Origin: Salegentibacter maritimus
GTDB taxonomy: Bacteria > Bacteroidota > Bacteroidia > Flavobacteriales > Flavobacteriaceae
DNA length: 64,000 bases
Assembly (NCBI RefSeq): GCF_016236915.1
Contig: NZ_JAEHOK010000008.1
Span: 1 to 64,000 of the forward strand
Reading direction: 5' to 3'
The translations under genes and the position numbers were made by a program. How positions within the stretch are numbered: position 1 is the first letter of the stretch; every line of letters starts with the position of its first letter. Shown in pieces: positions 1 through 8,225 of the stretch. Under the pieces are notes generated by a model. The model did not search any database. It saw only the letters and a list, made by a program, of their open reading frames with translations, and was not told the DNA's origin.

Positions 1-1344
1 ATGAAAAATAACAGACGTTCCTTTATTAAGAATTTAGGAATAGTGGGCGCAACTGCGGCCGTAATCCCGTCCAGTTTTGCTGCAGAAGCGAAAGAAGTAA
101 ATTTATTGAATAGAGCTGCAAAAACTTCAACAAACAAAGTTCTTAAAATCGCTTTAATTGGCGCCGGGGGAATGGGTGTTGCCGATACCAATACGGCATT
201 AAAACACGAGAATATAGAACTTGTGGCCGTATGTGATTTATACGATGGGCGTTTAGAAGATGCTAAAAAACGTTGGGGCAGCAGTTTGTTCCTTACCAAA
301 GATTATAAAGAAGTGCTAAACCGCAGTGATATTGACGCGGTAATAATTGGCACCCCCGATTTTTGGCACAAAAAAATGAGTGTTGATGCGCTTAATGCAG
401 GTAAACACGTGTACTGTGAAAAACCAATGGTACATAGTGTAGAAGAAGGAAACGATATCATAAAAGCCTGGAAGAAATCTGGAAAAATCTACATGGTAGG
501 TAGCCAGGGAATGTCTTCTTTGGGTAATGAAAAGGCCAGAGAACTATTGGCAGCTGGTGCTATAGGAACGCTTAATTATGCTGAAGGCTTTTGGGCCAGG
601 AATTCGGCCTTGGGTGCCTGGCAGTATCCAATCCCCAAAGATGCCTCTACCCAAACCGTAGATTGGGAGAAGTATACTTCTATAAGCAAAGACATGCCTT
701 TTGACCCTTTAAGGTTCTTTAGATGGAGAAATTACCTTGACTACGGTACGGGTATGGCCGGCGACCTATTTGTGCATTTATTCTCCAGTCTTCATTTTAT
801 TACCAATTCGTATGGCCCCAATAAAATTGCGGCAACCGGTGGATTGCGCCACTGGGATGACGGGCGTGAAGTACCGGATGTACTTTTAGGAATGTTTGAT
901 TACCCCGATACAAAACAACACCCGGCATTTAACCTTTCCTTGCGTTGTAATTTTGTTGACGGTACCAGCGGAAGTACTTTCTTAAAACTGGTAGGAAGTA
1001 AGGGTTCTATGGACATAGGTTGGGATAACCTTATCTTAAGGCGTAATGCCGGTGGAGGAAGTGATGATCCTTTCCTGGCAGAAAAAGCAAAAGAAAATTC
1101 AGGCAGGCCAGATCGTAAAAAACTGGTTCCACCTTTAGAAACCGTTTACCGGGCAGAAGATGGCTACAAAGGAGCGCATTATGACCATTTTGCCAATTTC
1201 TTTATGGCAATTCGTGAAAATGGCTCGGTAGCCCAAGATCCTGCTTTTGGGTTCCGTGCAGCCGCACCGGCTTTATTATGTAATGAAAGCTATAAAAAGA
1301 ATGAATTTATAAACTGGGATCCGGAAAAAATGAAATTAGGTTAA
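1..1344 (+). CDS. Gfo/Idh/MocA-family oxidoreductase with Tat signal
   Basis: NAD(P)-dependent oxidoreductase of the Gfo/Idh/MocA family, probably acting on a sugar or glycoside in the periplasm. The N-terminus carries a twin-arginine signal (NNRRSFIKNLG, residues 3-13, then a hydrophobic stretch ending near AA at 28). The Rossmann nucleotide motif GAGGMG is at residues 54-59 and the family EKP motif at 140-142, whose lysine is usually catalytic. At 447 residues it is typical of the exported members in Bacteroidota. It is followed at 93 bp by two DUF1080 lipoproteins, suggesting a 3-keto-glycoside pathway in which this enzyme oxidises or reduces C3 of a sugar and DUF1080 cleaves the keto-glycoside. 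Substrate is inference. The start codon is base 1 of the window, so its promoter and any upstream operon partners are not visible. Confidence 0.85.
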   Translation: MKNNRRSFIKNLGIVGATAAVIPSSFAAEAKEVNLLNRAAKTSTNKVLKIALIGAGGMGVADTNTALKHENIELVAVCDLYDGRLEDAKKRWGSSLFLTKDYKEVLNRSDIDAVIIGTPDFWHKKMSVDALNAGKHVYCEKPMVHSVEEGNDIIKAWKKSGKIYMVGSQGMSSLGNEKARELLAAGAIGTLNYAEGFWARNSALGAWQYPIPKDASTQTVDWEKYTSISKDMPFDPLRFFRWRNYLDYGTGMAGDLFVHLFSSLHFITNSYGPNKIAATGGLRHWDDGREVPDVLLGMFDYPDTKQHPAFNLSLRCNFVDGTSGSTFLKLVGSKGSMDIGWDNLILRRNAGGGSDDPFLAEKAKENSGRPDRKKLVPPLETVYRAEDGYKGAHYDHFANFFMAIRENGSVAQDPAFGFRAAAPALLCNESYKKNEFINWDPEKMKLG

Positions 1345-1436
1345 ACCAATAACACTAATTAAACTGGAATAAAATAGAAACGGGTAGTAGAATCTTAAAA
1401 GTATTCCCTGCCCGATTTCAACTTAAAAAATACCAA

Positions 1437-2246
1437 ATGAAAAAAATAATGATGTGCATGCTGTTGGCGGCTTCAACCATAGCTTGTAAAAATTCAGATA
1501 AAAAACAGGAGCAATCCGAAACTAAGAGCCAGGAAAATACTGCTGAAGTTCAGCAAAAAGATGAAGATTGGCAGTATTTATTTGACGGTAGCAGCCTGGA
1601 CGGCTGGAGAGGATATGGTGAAGAAGAAATGCCACCGGGTTGGGTAATAGAAGACAATGTATTAACCTATAAAACCAAATTAGGCAAAGAAGAAGACTAC
1701 ACAGGAGGACGAGATATTATTTATGGCGCCGAAGAGTTTGATAATTTTGAACTTTACCTGGAGTGGAAAATTCCAGAAGGTGGTAATAGTGGTATTTTTT
1801 ATCACGTAAAAGAAGGCTATGCAAATCCGGCAAAAGTAGCTCCGGAATACCAGCTTATAGACGACGAAAACTACGAAAACATACACGATCTTACCGGTTA
1901 CAACAAGAGCCTGGGCCATACTGAAAATCTTTCAGAATTAAAACCGCTCAACAAAACAGCAGCCGATTATGCCATGTATGAACCTGATACCACTAAGAAA
2001 CAATTAAACCCTGTAGGAGAGTGGAATACCAGTAAAATAGTATATACCCCAGAACGTGTAGAACACTGGCTAAACGGAGAAATGTTGCTTTCTTTTAATC
2101 CACAATCTGAAGAATGGCAGGAGAAAAGAGACTCCGGAAAATGGAAAGATAGTCCCGACTATGCAAAATTTAAATCTGGCTATATTGGTTTACAAGATCA
2201 CGCCAGCCCAATTTGGTTTAAAAATATTAAAATTAAAAAATTATAA
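1437..2246 (+). CDS. DUF1080 lipoprotein (3-keto-disaccharide hydrolase family)
   Basis: Predicted lipoprotein: the hydrophobic leader ends in a lipobox with Cys17 (STIAC). A Lys/Glu/Gln-rich linker (about residues 18-44) leads into one DUF1080 jelly-roll domain (about 45-269), starting with the family's typical FDGSSLDGWRG. Members of this family in Bacteroides have been shown to hydrolyse 3-keto-glycosides, and the fold resembles concanavalin-type glucanases. Conserved family features visible are EGGNSGIFYHV near residues 117-127 and a C-terminal GYIGLQDH. It sits between a Tat-exported Gfo/Idh oxidoreductase and a second DUF1080 gene, all on the same strand with short gaps, so an operon is likely. 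It may bind or hydrolyse rather than only one of these; substrate unknown. Confidence 0.85.
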   Translation: MKKIMMCMLLAASTIACKNSDKKQEQSETKSQENTAEVQQKDEDWQYLFDGSSLDGWRGYGEEEMPPGWVIEDNVLTYKTKLGKEEDYTGGRDIIYGAEEFDNFELYLEWKIPEGGNSGIFYHVKEGYANPAKVAPEYQLIDDENYENIHDLTGYNKSLGHTENLSELKPLNKTAADYAMYEPDTTKKQLNPVGEWNTSKIVYTPERVEHWLNGEMLLSFNPQSEEWQEKRDSGKWKDSPDYAKFKSGYIGLQDHASPIWFKNIKIKKL

Positions 2247-2298
2247 CCTTACCCCTGCCATATACTAAATGGCTAATTAAGTATTAAAATAATAGAAC

Positions 2299-2892
2299 AT
2301 GAAAAAAATTAGTTTAGTTGCTATTTTACTAAGCATCGCACTTACAAGTTGTCAATCTGGAAAGGAACTTTTTAATGGAGAAAATCTGGATGGATGGAAA
2401 ATACACGGTACCGAAAAATGGTATGTTGAAGATGGTTTATTGATTTCTGAAAGTGGTCCAGATAAAGAATATGGATACCTTGCTACAGATAACAATTACA
2501 AAGATTTTGAACTAAACCTGGAGTTTAAACAAGAGGCCGATGGTAACAGCGGTGTTTTTATAAGGTCTGAAATTGAAGGTACAAAAATAGCCGGTTGGCA
2601 GGTAGAAGTAGCCCCACCTAACCTACACACAGGGGGGATTTATGAATCTTACGGTCGTGGTTGGCTTATTAAGCCAGATCAGGAAAAAGAAGATGCCCTT
2701 AAATACGGTGAATGGAACAAGTTAAAAATAAAAGTAAAAGGCGACCAGGTAACCAGCTGGCTAAACGGCGTGGAAATGGTTGATTTTTCTGATGAGAAAA
2801 TTGGAGAGGCAAATGGAAAAATAGCCCTTCAAATACATGATGGTGGTGGTATTAAGGTTTACTGGAAAAATATTACAGTAAAAGAGCTTTAA
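2299..2892 (+). CDS. DUF1080 lipoprotein, short form
   Basis: A second DUF1080 lipoprotein, 197 residues, with lipobox Cys18 (ALTSC) directly followed by the domain (LFNGENLDGWK at about 24-34). It lacks the charged linker of the upstream paralogue, and the two are clearly different in sequence, so this is not a recent duplication. Family motifs include DGNSGVFIRSE and the terminal GKIALQIHDGGG. It is the last gene before a strong intrinsic terminator, so it likely ends the oxidoreductase-DUF1080-DUF1080 operon. The expected role is cleavage of 3-keto-glycosides at the outer membrane or in the periplasm; this is family knowledge, not shown for this protein. Confidence 0.85.
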   Translation: MKKISLVAILLSIALTSCQSGKELFNGENLDGWKIHGTEKWYVEDGLLISESGPDKEYGYLATDNNYKDFELNLEFKQEADGNSGVFIRSEIEGTKIAGWQVEVAPPNLHTGGIYESYGRGWLIKPDQEKEDALKYGEWNKLKIKVKGDQVTSWLNGVEMVDFSDEKIGEANGKIALQIHDGGGIKVYWKNITVKEL

Positions 2893-3247
2893 ACCTTTAT
2901 TATTTTTGATAAAAACCTGCCCTGATTAGCTTATAGGGGAAAATTGAAGGCTGTCCAATTTTTTGGACAGCCTTTTTTGGTCTATCTATGTAATTCATTT
3001 TCATTGAAAACTACATACCTCGACCTATAAAAAATCTTCAGCCCTCAGTTTAACAAGCACTTGCTTCTTTTAAGTTTTAGCTAGAAAGAATATTAGCATT
3101 GCTTAAATCATCATTTCTGCAAGCTATAAACCTCAAAGCTATAATCCAGGCTATAAAAATCGTCTTTTCATTTTTAATGTTTTCAATTAAAAATGAAACA
3201 CAAAAACCGAAAAAACTGGAACTATGAAGAACAAGGTACCAGAGACT
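2893..3247. other. Convergent intergenic region
   Basis: The 355 bp between the DUF1080 operon and the end of the histidine kinase gene hold the terminator above, three spaced copies of GCTATAA (3123, 3138, 3150) and an A/T-rich hairpin with 13-bp perfect arms (3166-3178 and 3186-3198, 7-nt loop). The hairpin lies downstream of the kinase gene and could help end or protect its transcript, but no clear T-run follows on the minus strand. No gene is seen. Confidence 0.5.
2949..2978 (+). terminator. Intrinsic terminator after DUF1080 operon
   Basis: Perfect 8-bp stem GGCTGTCC/GGACAGCC (2949-2956 and 2965-2972) with an 8-nt loop and a T6 run. It lies 57 bp after the second DUF1080 stop codon. Confidence 0.85.
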
Positions 3248-4510
3248 TTAAAAATCAAGGTGAAAATTATGCTTTTCTGTAAAGGAGTACCTTAGTTCAA
3301 TTTGGTATTTTTCGGCAATGCTTTGTGCGATAGCCAATCCAATTCCATTAGAGTTTGCAGACTCAGAATTTTTCTGAAAACGTGAAAATAATCTTGATTC
3401 ATCTAAAGCTTTCCGGTTGGAAACATTACTTATTCTAAAACTATTTTGAGAGATCTCAATAATAATTTCACTCCCTTCTTTACCGTGTATAATGGCATTT
3501 TTAAGCAAATTAGAGACTAAAATTCCTGCCAGATCTTTATTCATAGTATGCTTTAAGTATGAAGTCATTTCTATTTTAATCTCCATTTCCTTATGGCTGG
3601 CCAGGTCTTTATAATCTTTTTTAAGATTGGTTACCAAATCTACAAAGTCTATCTCCTGTTCATCAGGAAATTGCCGGTTTTCTATCTTAGAAAGCAACAA
3701 CAAAGATTTGTTCATTCGGGTTAATCCTTCCAAATTATTTAAAACCGAAGCCACTAACTTTATTTGCTGCTCATTGAGCTCTTCATTTTCTACGAGTAGC
3801 TCCAGTTTGTTAATACTTATGGCCAAAGGGGTTTGCAACTCGTGCGCTGCATTTTCAATAAATTGCTTTTGACTATTATAACTAGATATAGATTTTTCCA
3901 GCATTTGTTCAATGCGCGTATTCAGTAAATTGAATTCTTCTATATTAGAGGAAATAGTAAGTATTTTTTGATCTTTTTCAAGTCTAAAATTTTTAAGTTG
4001 CTGTAAAAGATTATAAAAGGGATTCCAAACTCTTTTAAGAATCCAATTGTTAAGTAAAACAATACTTAAAATTAGACCTATATAAAGTAATATAAGTGAA
4101 AATAAGAGGTCTTCTATCAGGTCGTCTTCTTCTACCATAGAAGTAAAAATTTGCAACTTATAGAACCCGTCCCCTTCTTTAAACACAGTTTCTAACAACC
4201 TTACCGGCTCAAATTCTTCTTCGTTGTGCATATACATAAGCGTATCGCGATAAGAATCTTTAAACCTTAATGCCCGCTCCTTATTAATTGTTTTAATTTT
4301 ATAACTAGCCTCTTTAAAATCTAATTGCTTTATAGTTTCGGGATCATTTTTTACGCGGTTTATAATTAGCATCTTCTGGTTATTTAAACCATCATCCAGG
4401 CTATCGTATATTTCATCTAGCATTTCTACATAAAATATCACAGCCCATATTCCTAAAAGAATTAGTAATACTGCTGAAAAATAACTGGTAGTATAATTTA
4501 ATAATTTCAC
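3248..4510 (-). CDS. Two-component sensor histidine kinase
   Basis: Membrane histidine kinase of 420 residues, GTG start overlapping the stop of the response regulator (GTGA). Transmembrane segment about 10-30, a short extracytoplasmic region of about 100 residues without a recognisable domain, a second segment about 136-157, then the H-box FIENAAHELQTPLA with His223, the N-box around Asn334/Asn338 and the G-box NGIGLAIAQSIAE (388-400). All catalytic boxes look intact. It is cotranscribed with the OmpR-type regulator upstream and probably with the porin gene before that. The signal is unknown. Confidence 0.9.
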   Translation of the reverse strand: MKLLNYTTSYFSAVLLILLGIWAVIFYVEMLDEIYDSLDDGLNNQKMLIINRVKNDPETIKQLDFKEASYKIKTINKERALRFKDSYRDTLMYMHNEEEFEPVRLLETVFKEGDGFYKLQIFTSMVEEDDLIEDLLFSLILLYIGLILSIVLLNNWILKRVWNPFYNLLQQLKNFRLEKDQKILTISSNIEEFNLLNTRIEQMLEKSISSYNSQKQFIENAAHELQTPLAISINKLELLVENEELNEQQIKLVASVLNNLEGLTRMNKSLLLLSKIENRQFPDEQEIDFVDLVTNLKKDYKDLASHKEMEIKIEMTSYLKHTMNKDLAGILVSNLLKNAIIHGKEGSEIIIEISQNSFRISNVSNRKALDESRLFSRFQKNSESANSNGIGLAIAQSIAEKYQIELRYSFTEKHNFHLDF

Positions 4511-5184
4511 CCTTCTACCAATTTATAACCAATACCGTAAACCGCTTTAATCTCTATATTTGCTCCGGCGGCATTTAGTTTTTTACGTAAATTTTTAATT
4601 TGGGAATAGATAAACTCAAAATTATCAGCCTGGTCTATATGGTCGCCCCATACATGCTCTGCCAGTGCTGATTTGTTAACAAGCCTATTTTTATTGGATG
4701 CAAAAAATAACAAAATTTCAAATTCCTTTCTATTCAAAGCCAGTACCTCTTCATCTATATCTACTTGATGCTCGTCTATATCTATACAAAGATTTCCAAG
4801 CTTAATTATGTTATTACCCCTAAAATGGCTCCTTCTTAGTACTGCCTTTACCCTCGCGTTTAATTCGGACATATGGAAGGGTTTCGCCAGATAATCATCG
4901 GCCCCCAGGTTAAGTCCTTGAAGTTTATCGTCCAGGGAATTTCTTGCAGAAACAATAATTACCCCATCCTCTATTTCCTTTTTTTTGAGATCTTCTAAAA
5001 GGCTAAAACCACTCCCATCCTTTAAGTTTATATCAAGCAAAATACAATCGTACGCATATACCCCAATTTTATTTTGTGCTTCAAAAACACTACTGGCAGT
5101 TTCTACAACAAAATTCTCTTTTTCCAGAAAATCTTTCATATTCTGCAGCATATCCAATTCGTCTTCTATAATTAAAATTTTCAT
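4507..5184 (-). CDS. OmpR/PhoB-family response regulator
   Basis: 225-residue response regulator. Receiver domain residues 1-115 with the acidic pair Glu7/Asp8, phospho-acceptor Asp51 (ILLDINL), Ser79 and Lys101 (KPF). The C-terminal winged-helix DNA-binding domain spans about 125-225 (LNRKEFEILLFFA, VWGDH, IYSQIKNLRKKL). The 3' end overlaps the kinase start by 4 bases, so the two are translationally coupled. The preceding gene on this strand is a porin 91 bp away, a likely target or operon partner. The PepSY-like secreted protein encoded on the other side of the porin is another plausible target; both are inference. Confidence 0.92.
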   Translation of the reverse strand: MKILIIEDELDMLQNMKDFLEKENFVVETASSVFEAQNKIGVYAYDCILLDINLKDGSGFSLLEDLKKKEIEDGVIIVSARNSLDDKLQGLNLGADDYLAKPFHMSELNARVKAVLRRSHFRGNNIIKLGNLCIDIDEHQVDIDEEVLALNRKEFEILLFFASNKNRLVNKSALAEHVWGDHIDQADNFEFIYSQIKNLRKKLNAAGANIEIKAVYGIGYKLVEG

Positions 5185-5275
5185 GATATAAAGTCAATTT
5201 TAATGAGGTTTCAACATAAAAGAATACGAGCTGCTTGCCCTATAAATAATATTAAAGGCTATAAAAGGCATAAAT

Positions 5276-6478
5276 TTACAGGTGCAAATCTACCTGCAAC
5301 CTATATACCACCTGGTTCATTCCCGGATCTGGATTATCGTTAAAACTTATATCTGTTTGTACTTTAAGCTTGTGTTTTGATATATACTTAGAAACACCCA
5401 ATGTATATTGATTTAAATTTGGAAAACGAGCCCCGGCAATAGTCTCATGAACATTGGTAAACCTTCCTACAAACTCAATATTATTATCCAATAAATAGCC
5501 TCCCTGGAGGTTAAAGGAATTACCAACATTTACAACGGCACCGGTAGGCGTGCCATCTTCTTCTATTGCAATTGGATTATCGGCATCCCTATGAGCAAAC
5601 TCCCCAAGTACTGAAATAGCTTTATACTTAAACATAAAATCTGCAAAAAAGGTAGTAATATTGGTACGATGCAGGCCATTCTCGGTAAACATATATTCTC
5701 CCATATTAGAACGAGTCTTCACGGCTTTATTATTATAATCGTAGGTAACTCCCATTGCTAGTTTAGGGGTTTCGTACCTTTCCAACGAGGCTTCGCTATA
5801 GTCCTTAAATTCTCCAAATGGCAAAACCTCTAAACGGCCGGTGTATTGATAACCGCCCAAATTTCCTGTAACCACATTTCTTCCTTCCCCCTGTGAAAGA
5901 GCAAAAGCCTCTTTTATCACTATCTGGTTACCAAGGTCTATTTTATGGTGCAATTGTAAACCAAGGTCCCGGTCTATATTAAACTGGCCATTTAACAAAG
6001 ATCTATCTACAAACTGAAGGTTCCCAGACGAAACCACCCTTTCGCGGTTTCCCGGTAGTTTTGCCTGTCCTGCCCAGAGCACAAAATTTTCGTAGAAATT
6101 CCACTTTAAAACAGCGTCAAGCACATACCTTGGGGCATCACTTGTAAATTTAGAAGCTCCTGAAATATCCCTATTAGATAAACCTAATTCGATCTTATAT
6201 TCTAACTTTGGAGAATAAGCAAATCCATTAAATTTTAAACGGGCACGACGAATAAGAAAATTCGAACTTTCCGATTTAAAACCTTCCAATTCAGAATTTT
6301 TCCAATTGCTTATATATAATGACTGAAAACGTGCTCCAAATTTAATACTGAAGGAACTATCTTTTGCCACTGAATTAATTATTCCATTCCCAAAACTATT
6401 TGAAGTTGTTTCCTGAGCACTAAGATAAAAACCAGAAATTAGGAATATGCAAGTAAAAACTAAATATTTAAGCTTCAT
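5276..6478 (-). CDS. Outer-membrane porin, phosphate-selective porin O/P-like
   Basis: Beta-barrel porin of the OprO/OprP-like family common in Bacteroidota. From the ATG at 6478 it has a cleavable signal peptide (MKLKYLVFTCIFLISGFYLSAQ is the first 22 residues; cleavage likely after SAQ) and ends in alternating amphipathic strands with a final YRLQVDLHL, the usual outer-membrane C-terminal signature. Motifs LRARLKF-like (RRARLKFNGFAY) and LVLWAGQAKLPGNRE (near FVLWAGQAKLPGNRE) are typical of the family. In-frame ATGs at 6493 and 6511 would add 5 or 11 residues; I prefer 6478 because it gives a normal signal peptide n-region. Likely transports anions or other small solutes and is transcribed with the two-component system. 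Confidence 0.85.
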   Translation of the reverse strand: MKLKYLVFTCIFLISGFYLSAQETTSNSFGNGIINSVAKDSSFSIKFGARFQSLYISNWKNSELEGFKSESSNFLIRRARLKFNGFAYSPKLEYKIELGLSNRDISGASKFTSDAPRYVLDAVLKWNFYENFVLWAGQAKLPGNRERVVSSGNLQFVDRSLLNGQFNIDRDLGLQLHHKIDLGNQIVIKEAFALSQGEGRNVVTGNLGGYQYTGRLEVLPFGEFKDYSEASLERYETPKLAMGVTYDYNNKAVKTRSNMGEYMFTENGLHRTNITTFFADFMFKYKAISVLGEFAHRDADNPIAIEEDGTPTGAVVNVGNSFNLQGGYLLDNNIEFVGRFTNVHETIAGARFPNLNQYTLGVSKYISKHKLKVQTDISFNDNPDPGMNQVVYRLQVDLHL

Positions 6479-6857
6479 TCTTCTGTTTGACATTTTAAAG
6501 ATATAAGACATATAAAAAGGCGATATAAATTAAAAAATTCAAAATTGCATCTTTTTTTGCAATTCTCCATAGAATGCAAATATGAAGAACAAAACTGAAA
6601 AGAAATGGGAAACATTATTTTTTTGCCCTATTTTAATCTTTTTCTAAAGTAAATTATCCACAGAAGGCCAACAAGTCATTAATAAATAGAAGGATTTTTA
6701 TCTTAAGGCAGGTCTCTATTTTTCAATAATTATAGGTGGCAAATCTCTATTAGCGAGTTACAAGTTTTGAGAAAATTTTAAGATTACACCTCCGGTCGTT
6801 CCTAATTCTTTCCAGTTTTCAACCTTTACTTCGCATAGAATTTTAAAAACAATTATT
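6479..6857. other. Divergent intergenic region (porin operon / PepSY-like gene)
   Basis: About 380 bp of A/T-rich sequence between divergent genes. It must contain both promoters and is the natural place for binding by the adjacent response regulator. I could not pick a confident TAnnTTTG/TTG promoter on either strand. No gene is seen. Confidence 0.4.
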
Positions 6858-7286
6858 ATGAAAAAAGTAATTTTATCAGGATTTTTCGCACTCTGTTCTT
6901 TTGGAATGTTTGCACAGGCAGACGCCAAAAATTTACCTTCAAAAGCTAAGAGTTTTATTGAACAACACTTTTCATCAAATACGGTGGAAATAAAAGAAAA
7001 TAGTAACTGGCAAATATGGGAAGACGAAAAATATGAAGTAAAACTCGCAAACGGGGTTGAACTGGATTTTGATGAAGATGGAAATATTATTGAAATAGAA
7101 AGTCAGGATAACACCGTTATACCAATTGAAGCGCTACCTTCAAAAATCATTTCTTATTTAGAAAAAAATTATGCGGATGTACAGGTAATTGGATGGGAAA
7201 AACAGAAAAAAGAGCAGGAAATTGAATTAGCCAATGGTATTGAACTGGAGTTTGATGGACAGGGAAATTTTAGAAAGATAGATTAA
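6858..7286 (+). CDS. Secreted PepSY-like protein, two repeats
   Basis: 142-residue exported protein with signal peptide (MKKVILSGFFALCSFGMFAQ) and two tandem PepSY-like (putative beta-lactamase-inhibitor-like) repeats: residues about 26-81 and 90-142. Both repeats share the pattern 'LPSKxxxxIexxf' followed by 'W...eyEvxLaNGvELdFDxdGN', seen as KLANGVELDFDEDGN and ELANGIELEFDGQGN. Proteins of this family are small periplasmic beta-rich domains of uncertain function, often under two-component control. It is divergent from the porin/regulator/kinase operon, so regulation by that system is plausible but not shown. Confidence 0.8.
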   Translation: MKKVILSGFFALCSFGMFAQADAKNLPSKAKSFIEQHFSSNTVEIKENSNWQIWEDEKYEVKLANGVELDFDEDGNIIEIESQDNTVIPIEALPSKIISYLEKNYADVQVIGWEKQKKEQEIELANGIELEFDGQGNFRKID

Positions 7287-7323
7287 AATGTATTCTATAC
7301 TTCTAAAAGTGAATTAATTATAG

Positions 7324-7360
7324 AGGCTGGCCAAAAATAAATAATGGCCAGCCTTATCTT
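7324..7360. terminator. Bidirectional terminator
   Basis: Perfect 9-bp stem AGGCTGGCC/GGCCAGCCT (7324-7332, 7346-7354) with a 13-nt A-rich loop, lying between the convergent PepSY-like and UspA genes. A T-rich tail follows on the plus strand. Confidence 0.7.
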
Positions 7361-7381
7361 TTAATTAAAACTAAAACTAGT

Positions 7382-7822
7382 TTAAGGCAAAGGAATTGCC
7401 AACAACGGAATCCTAAGATCGTCTATAAGGTCTTTCTTCTTATTGGCTGTAAATAATGAGTAAAGCAAGTTCCTCTTTTTATGACCAGCCAAAACTAGGT
7501 CTATATTACGCTCTGCAACAATCTTCTTTATAGATTTTACTACCTCCCCCTGAATCAAGAAACCTTCTATATCTATACTATATTTTTCTTTTACCTCTTC
7601 AACCCAACTTTCAATCTGTAATTGGGAGTCTTTACGCTCTTTTGCCCTTTTCTCGTAAACATATTGCGGCCCCGCTTCCCTGGCTAAAAAATCATCAGGT
7701 TCTCCCTCCATTACATGGATAATCCAAATTTTTGCGTCTGTGAGTTTTGCGATTTTTATAGCATGTCCAATTAATTGTTCCGCGTCTTTACGTCGGTCTA
7801 TAGCCACAAGTAAGTTCTTCAT
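7382..7822 (-). CDS. Universal stress protein, UspA family
   Basis: 146-residue single UspA domain. It opens with the family strand KNLLVAIDRRKDAEQLI and has IWIIHVMEGE after helix 1. The nucleotide-loop region is DLVLAGHKKRNLLYSLFTANKKKDLID near residues 109-135. The usual G-2x-G-9x-G-(S/T) ATP signature is degraded (GHKKRN...), so it may be a non-ATP-binding member. It ends in the common C-terminal strand RIPLLAIPLP. Monocistronic by context, sharing a terminator with the PepSY-like gene. Expected role: general stress or starvation resistance in the cytoplasm; no specific partner is visible. Confidence 0.85.
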   Translation of the reverse strand: MKNLLVAIDRRKDAEQLIGHAIKIAKLTDAKIWIIHVMEGEPDDFLAREAGPQYVYEKRAKERKDSQLQIESWVEEVKEKYSIDIEGFLIQGEVVKSIKKIVAERNIDLVLAGHKKRNLLYSLFTANKKKDLIDDLRIPLLAIPLP

Positions 7823-8225
7823 AAGATTGAGGTTTTTATAAAATTACACAAAAGCTAAGCATTTATCAATCAAAGGCTCACTTTTGTTATTCATCAATTT
7901 TTAATAAATAAATTTGTATTATTCTATTTAATTTAAAAAATCGAAAATAAAAATTCCTAAACTTAACAGCCTATACTTTTAAAGAATTCTTAGCTTTTTT
8001 TCAATTTAAAATAACAATATCATTCTTTTAATCCTCCAGAAACCCCAAAAGGCAATTATTTAAATACAATTTAAAGCTTAAAAGCAAATAAAAACGAGAT
8101 AGTAAATAAACAAATAAGCGCCTGTTTTATAAGCATAAAAGCAGCTTTAGGCACTAAATGTTTACTTGTGCAATTTGCCATTTTGCAATATCTTTAGACA
8201 CAATTTTAAAAAAATAAAATCTAAC
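7823..8225. other. Divergent intergenic region, UspA / S9 peptidase
   Basis: 403 bp of very A/T-rich DNA between divergent genes. The only signal I can support is the candidate promoter just before the S9 peptidase start. Confidence 0.4.
8166..8196 (+). promoter_or_regulatory. Candidate Bacteroidota-type promoter for S9 peptidase
   Basis: A TTG at 8166-8168 is followed after 20 bp by TATCTTTA (8189-8196), close to the Bacteroidota -7 consensus TAnnTTTG with one mismatch. This would give a leader of roughly 20-25 nt before the ATG at 8226. Confidence 0.35.

Noticed and set aside
3123-3156. Three GCTATAA repeats as response regulator sites
   Set aside because: They lie between convergent gene ends where no promoter is expected; spacing (15 and 12 bp) is irregular, so chance in A/T-rich DNA is likely.
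8166-8225. Extended N-terminus of the S9 peptidase from a TTG
   Set aside because: It would put the signal peptide 20 residues inside the protein and overlaps the candidate promoter.
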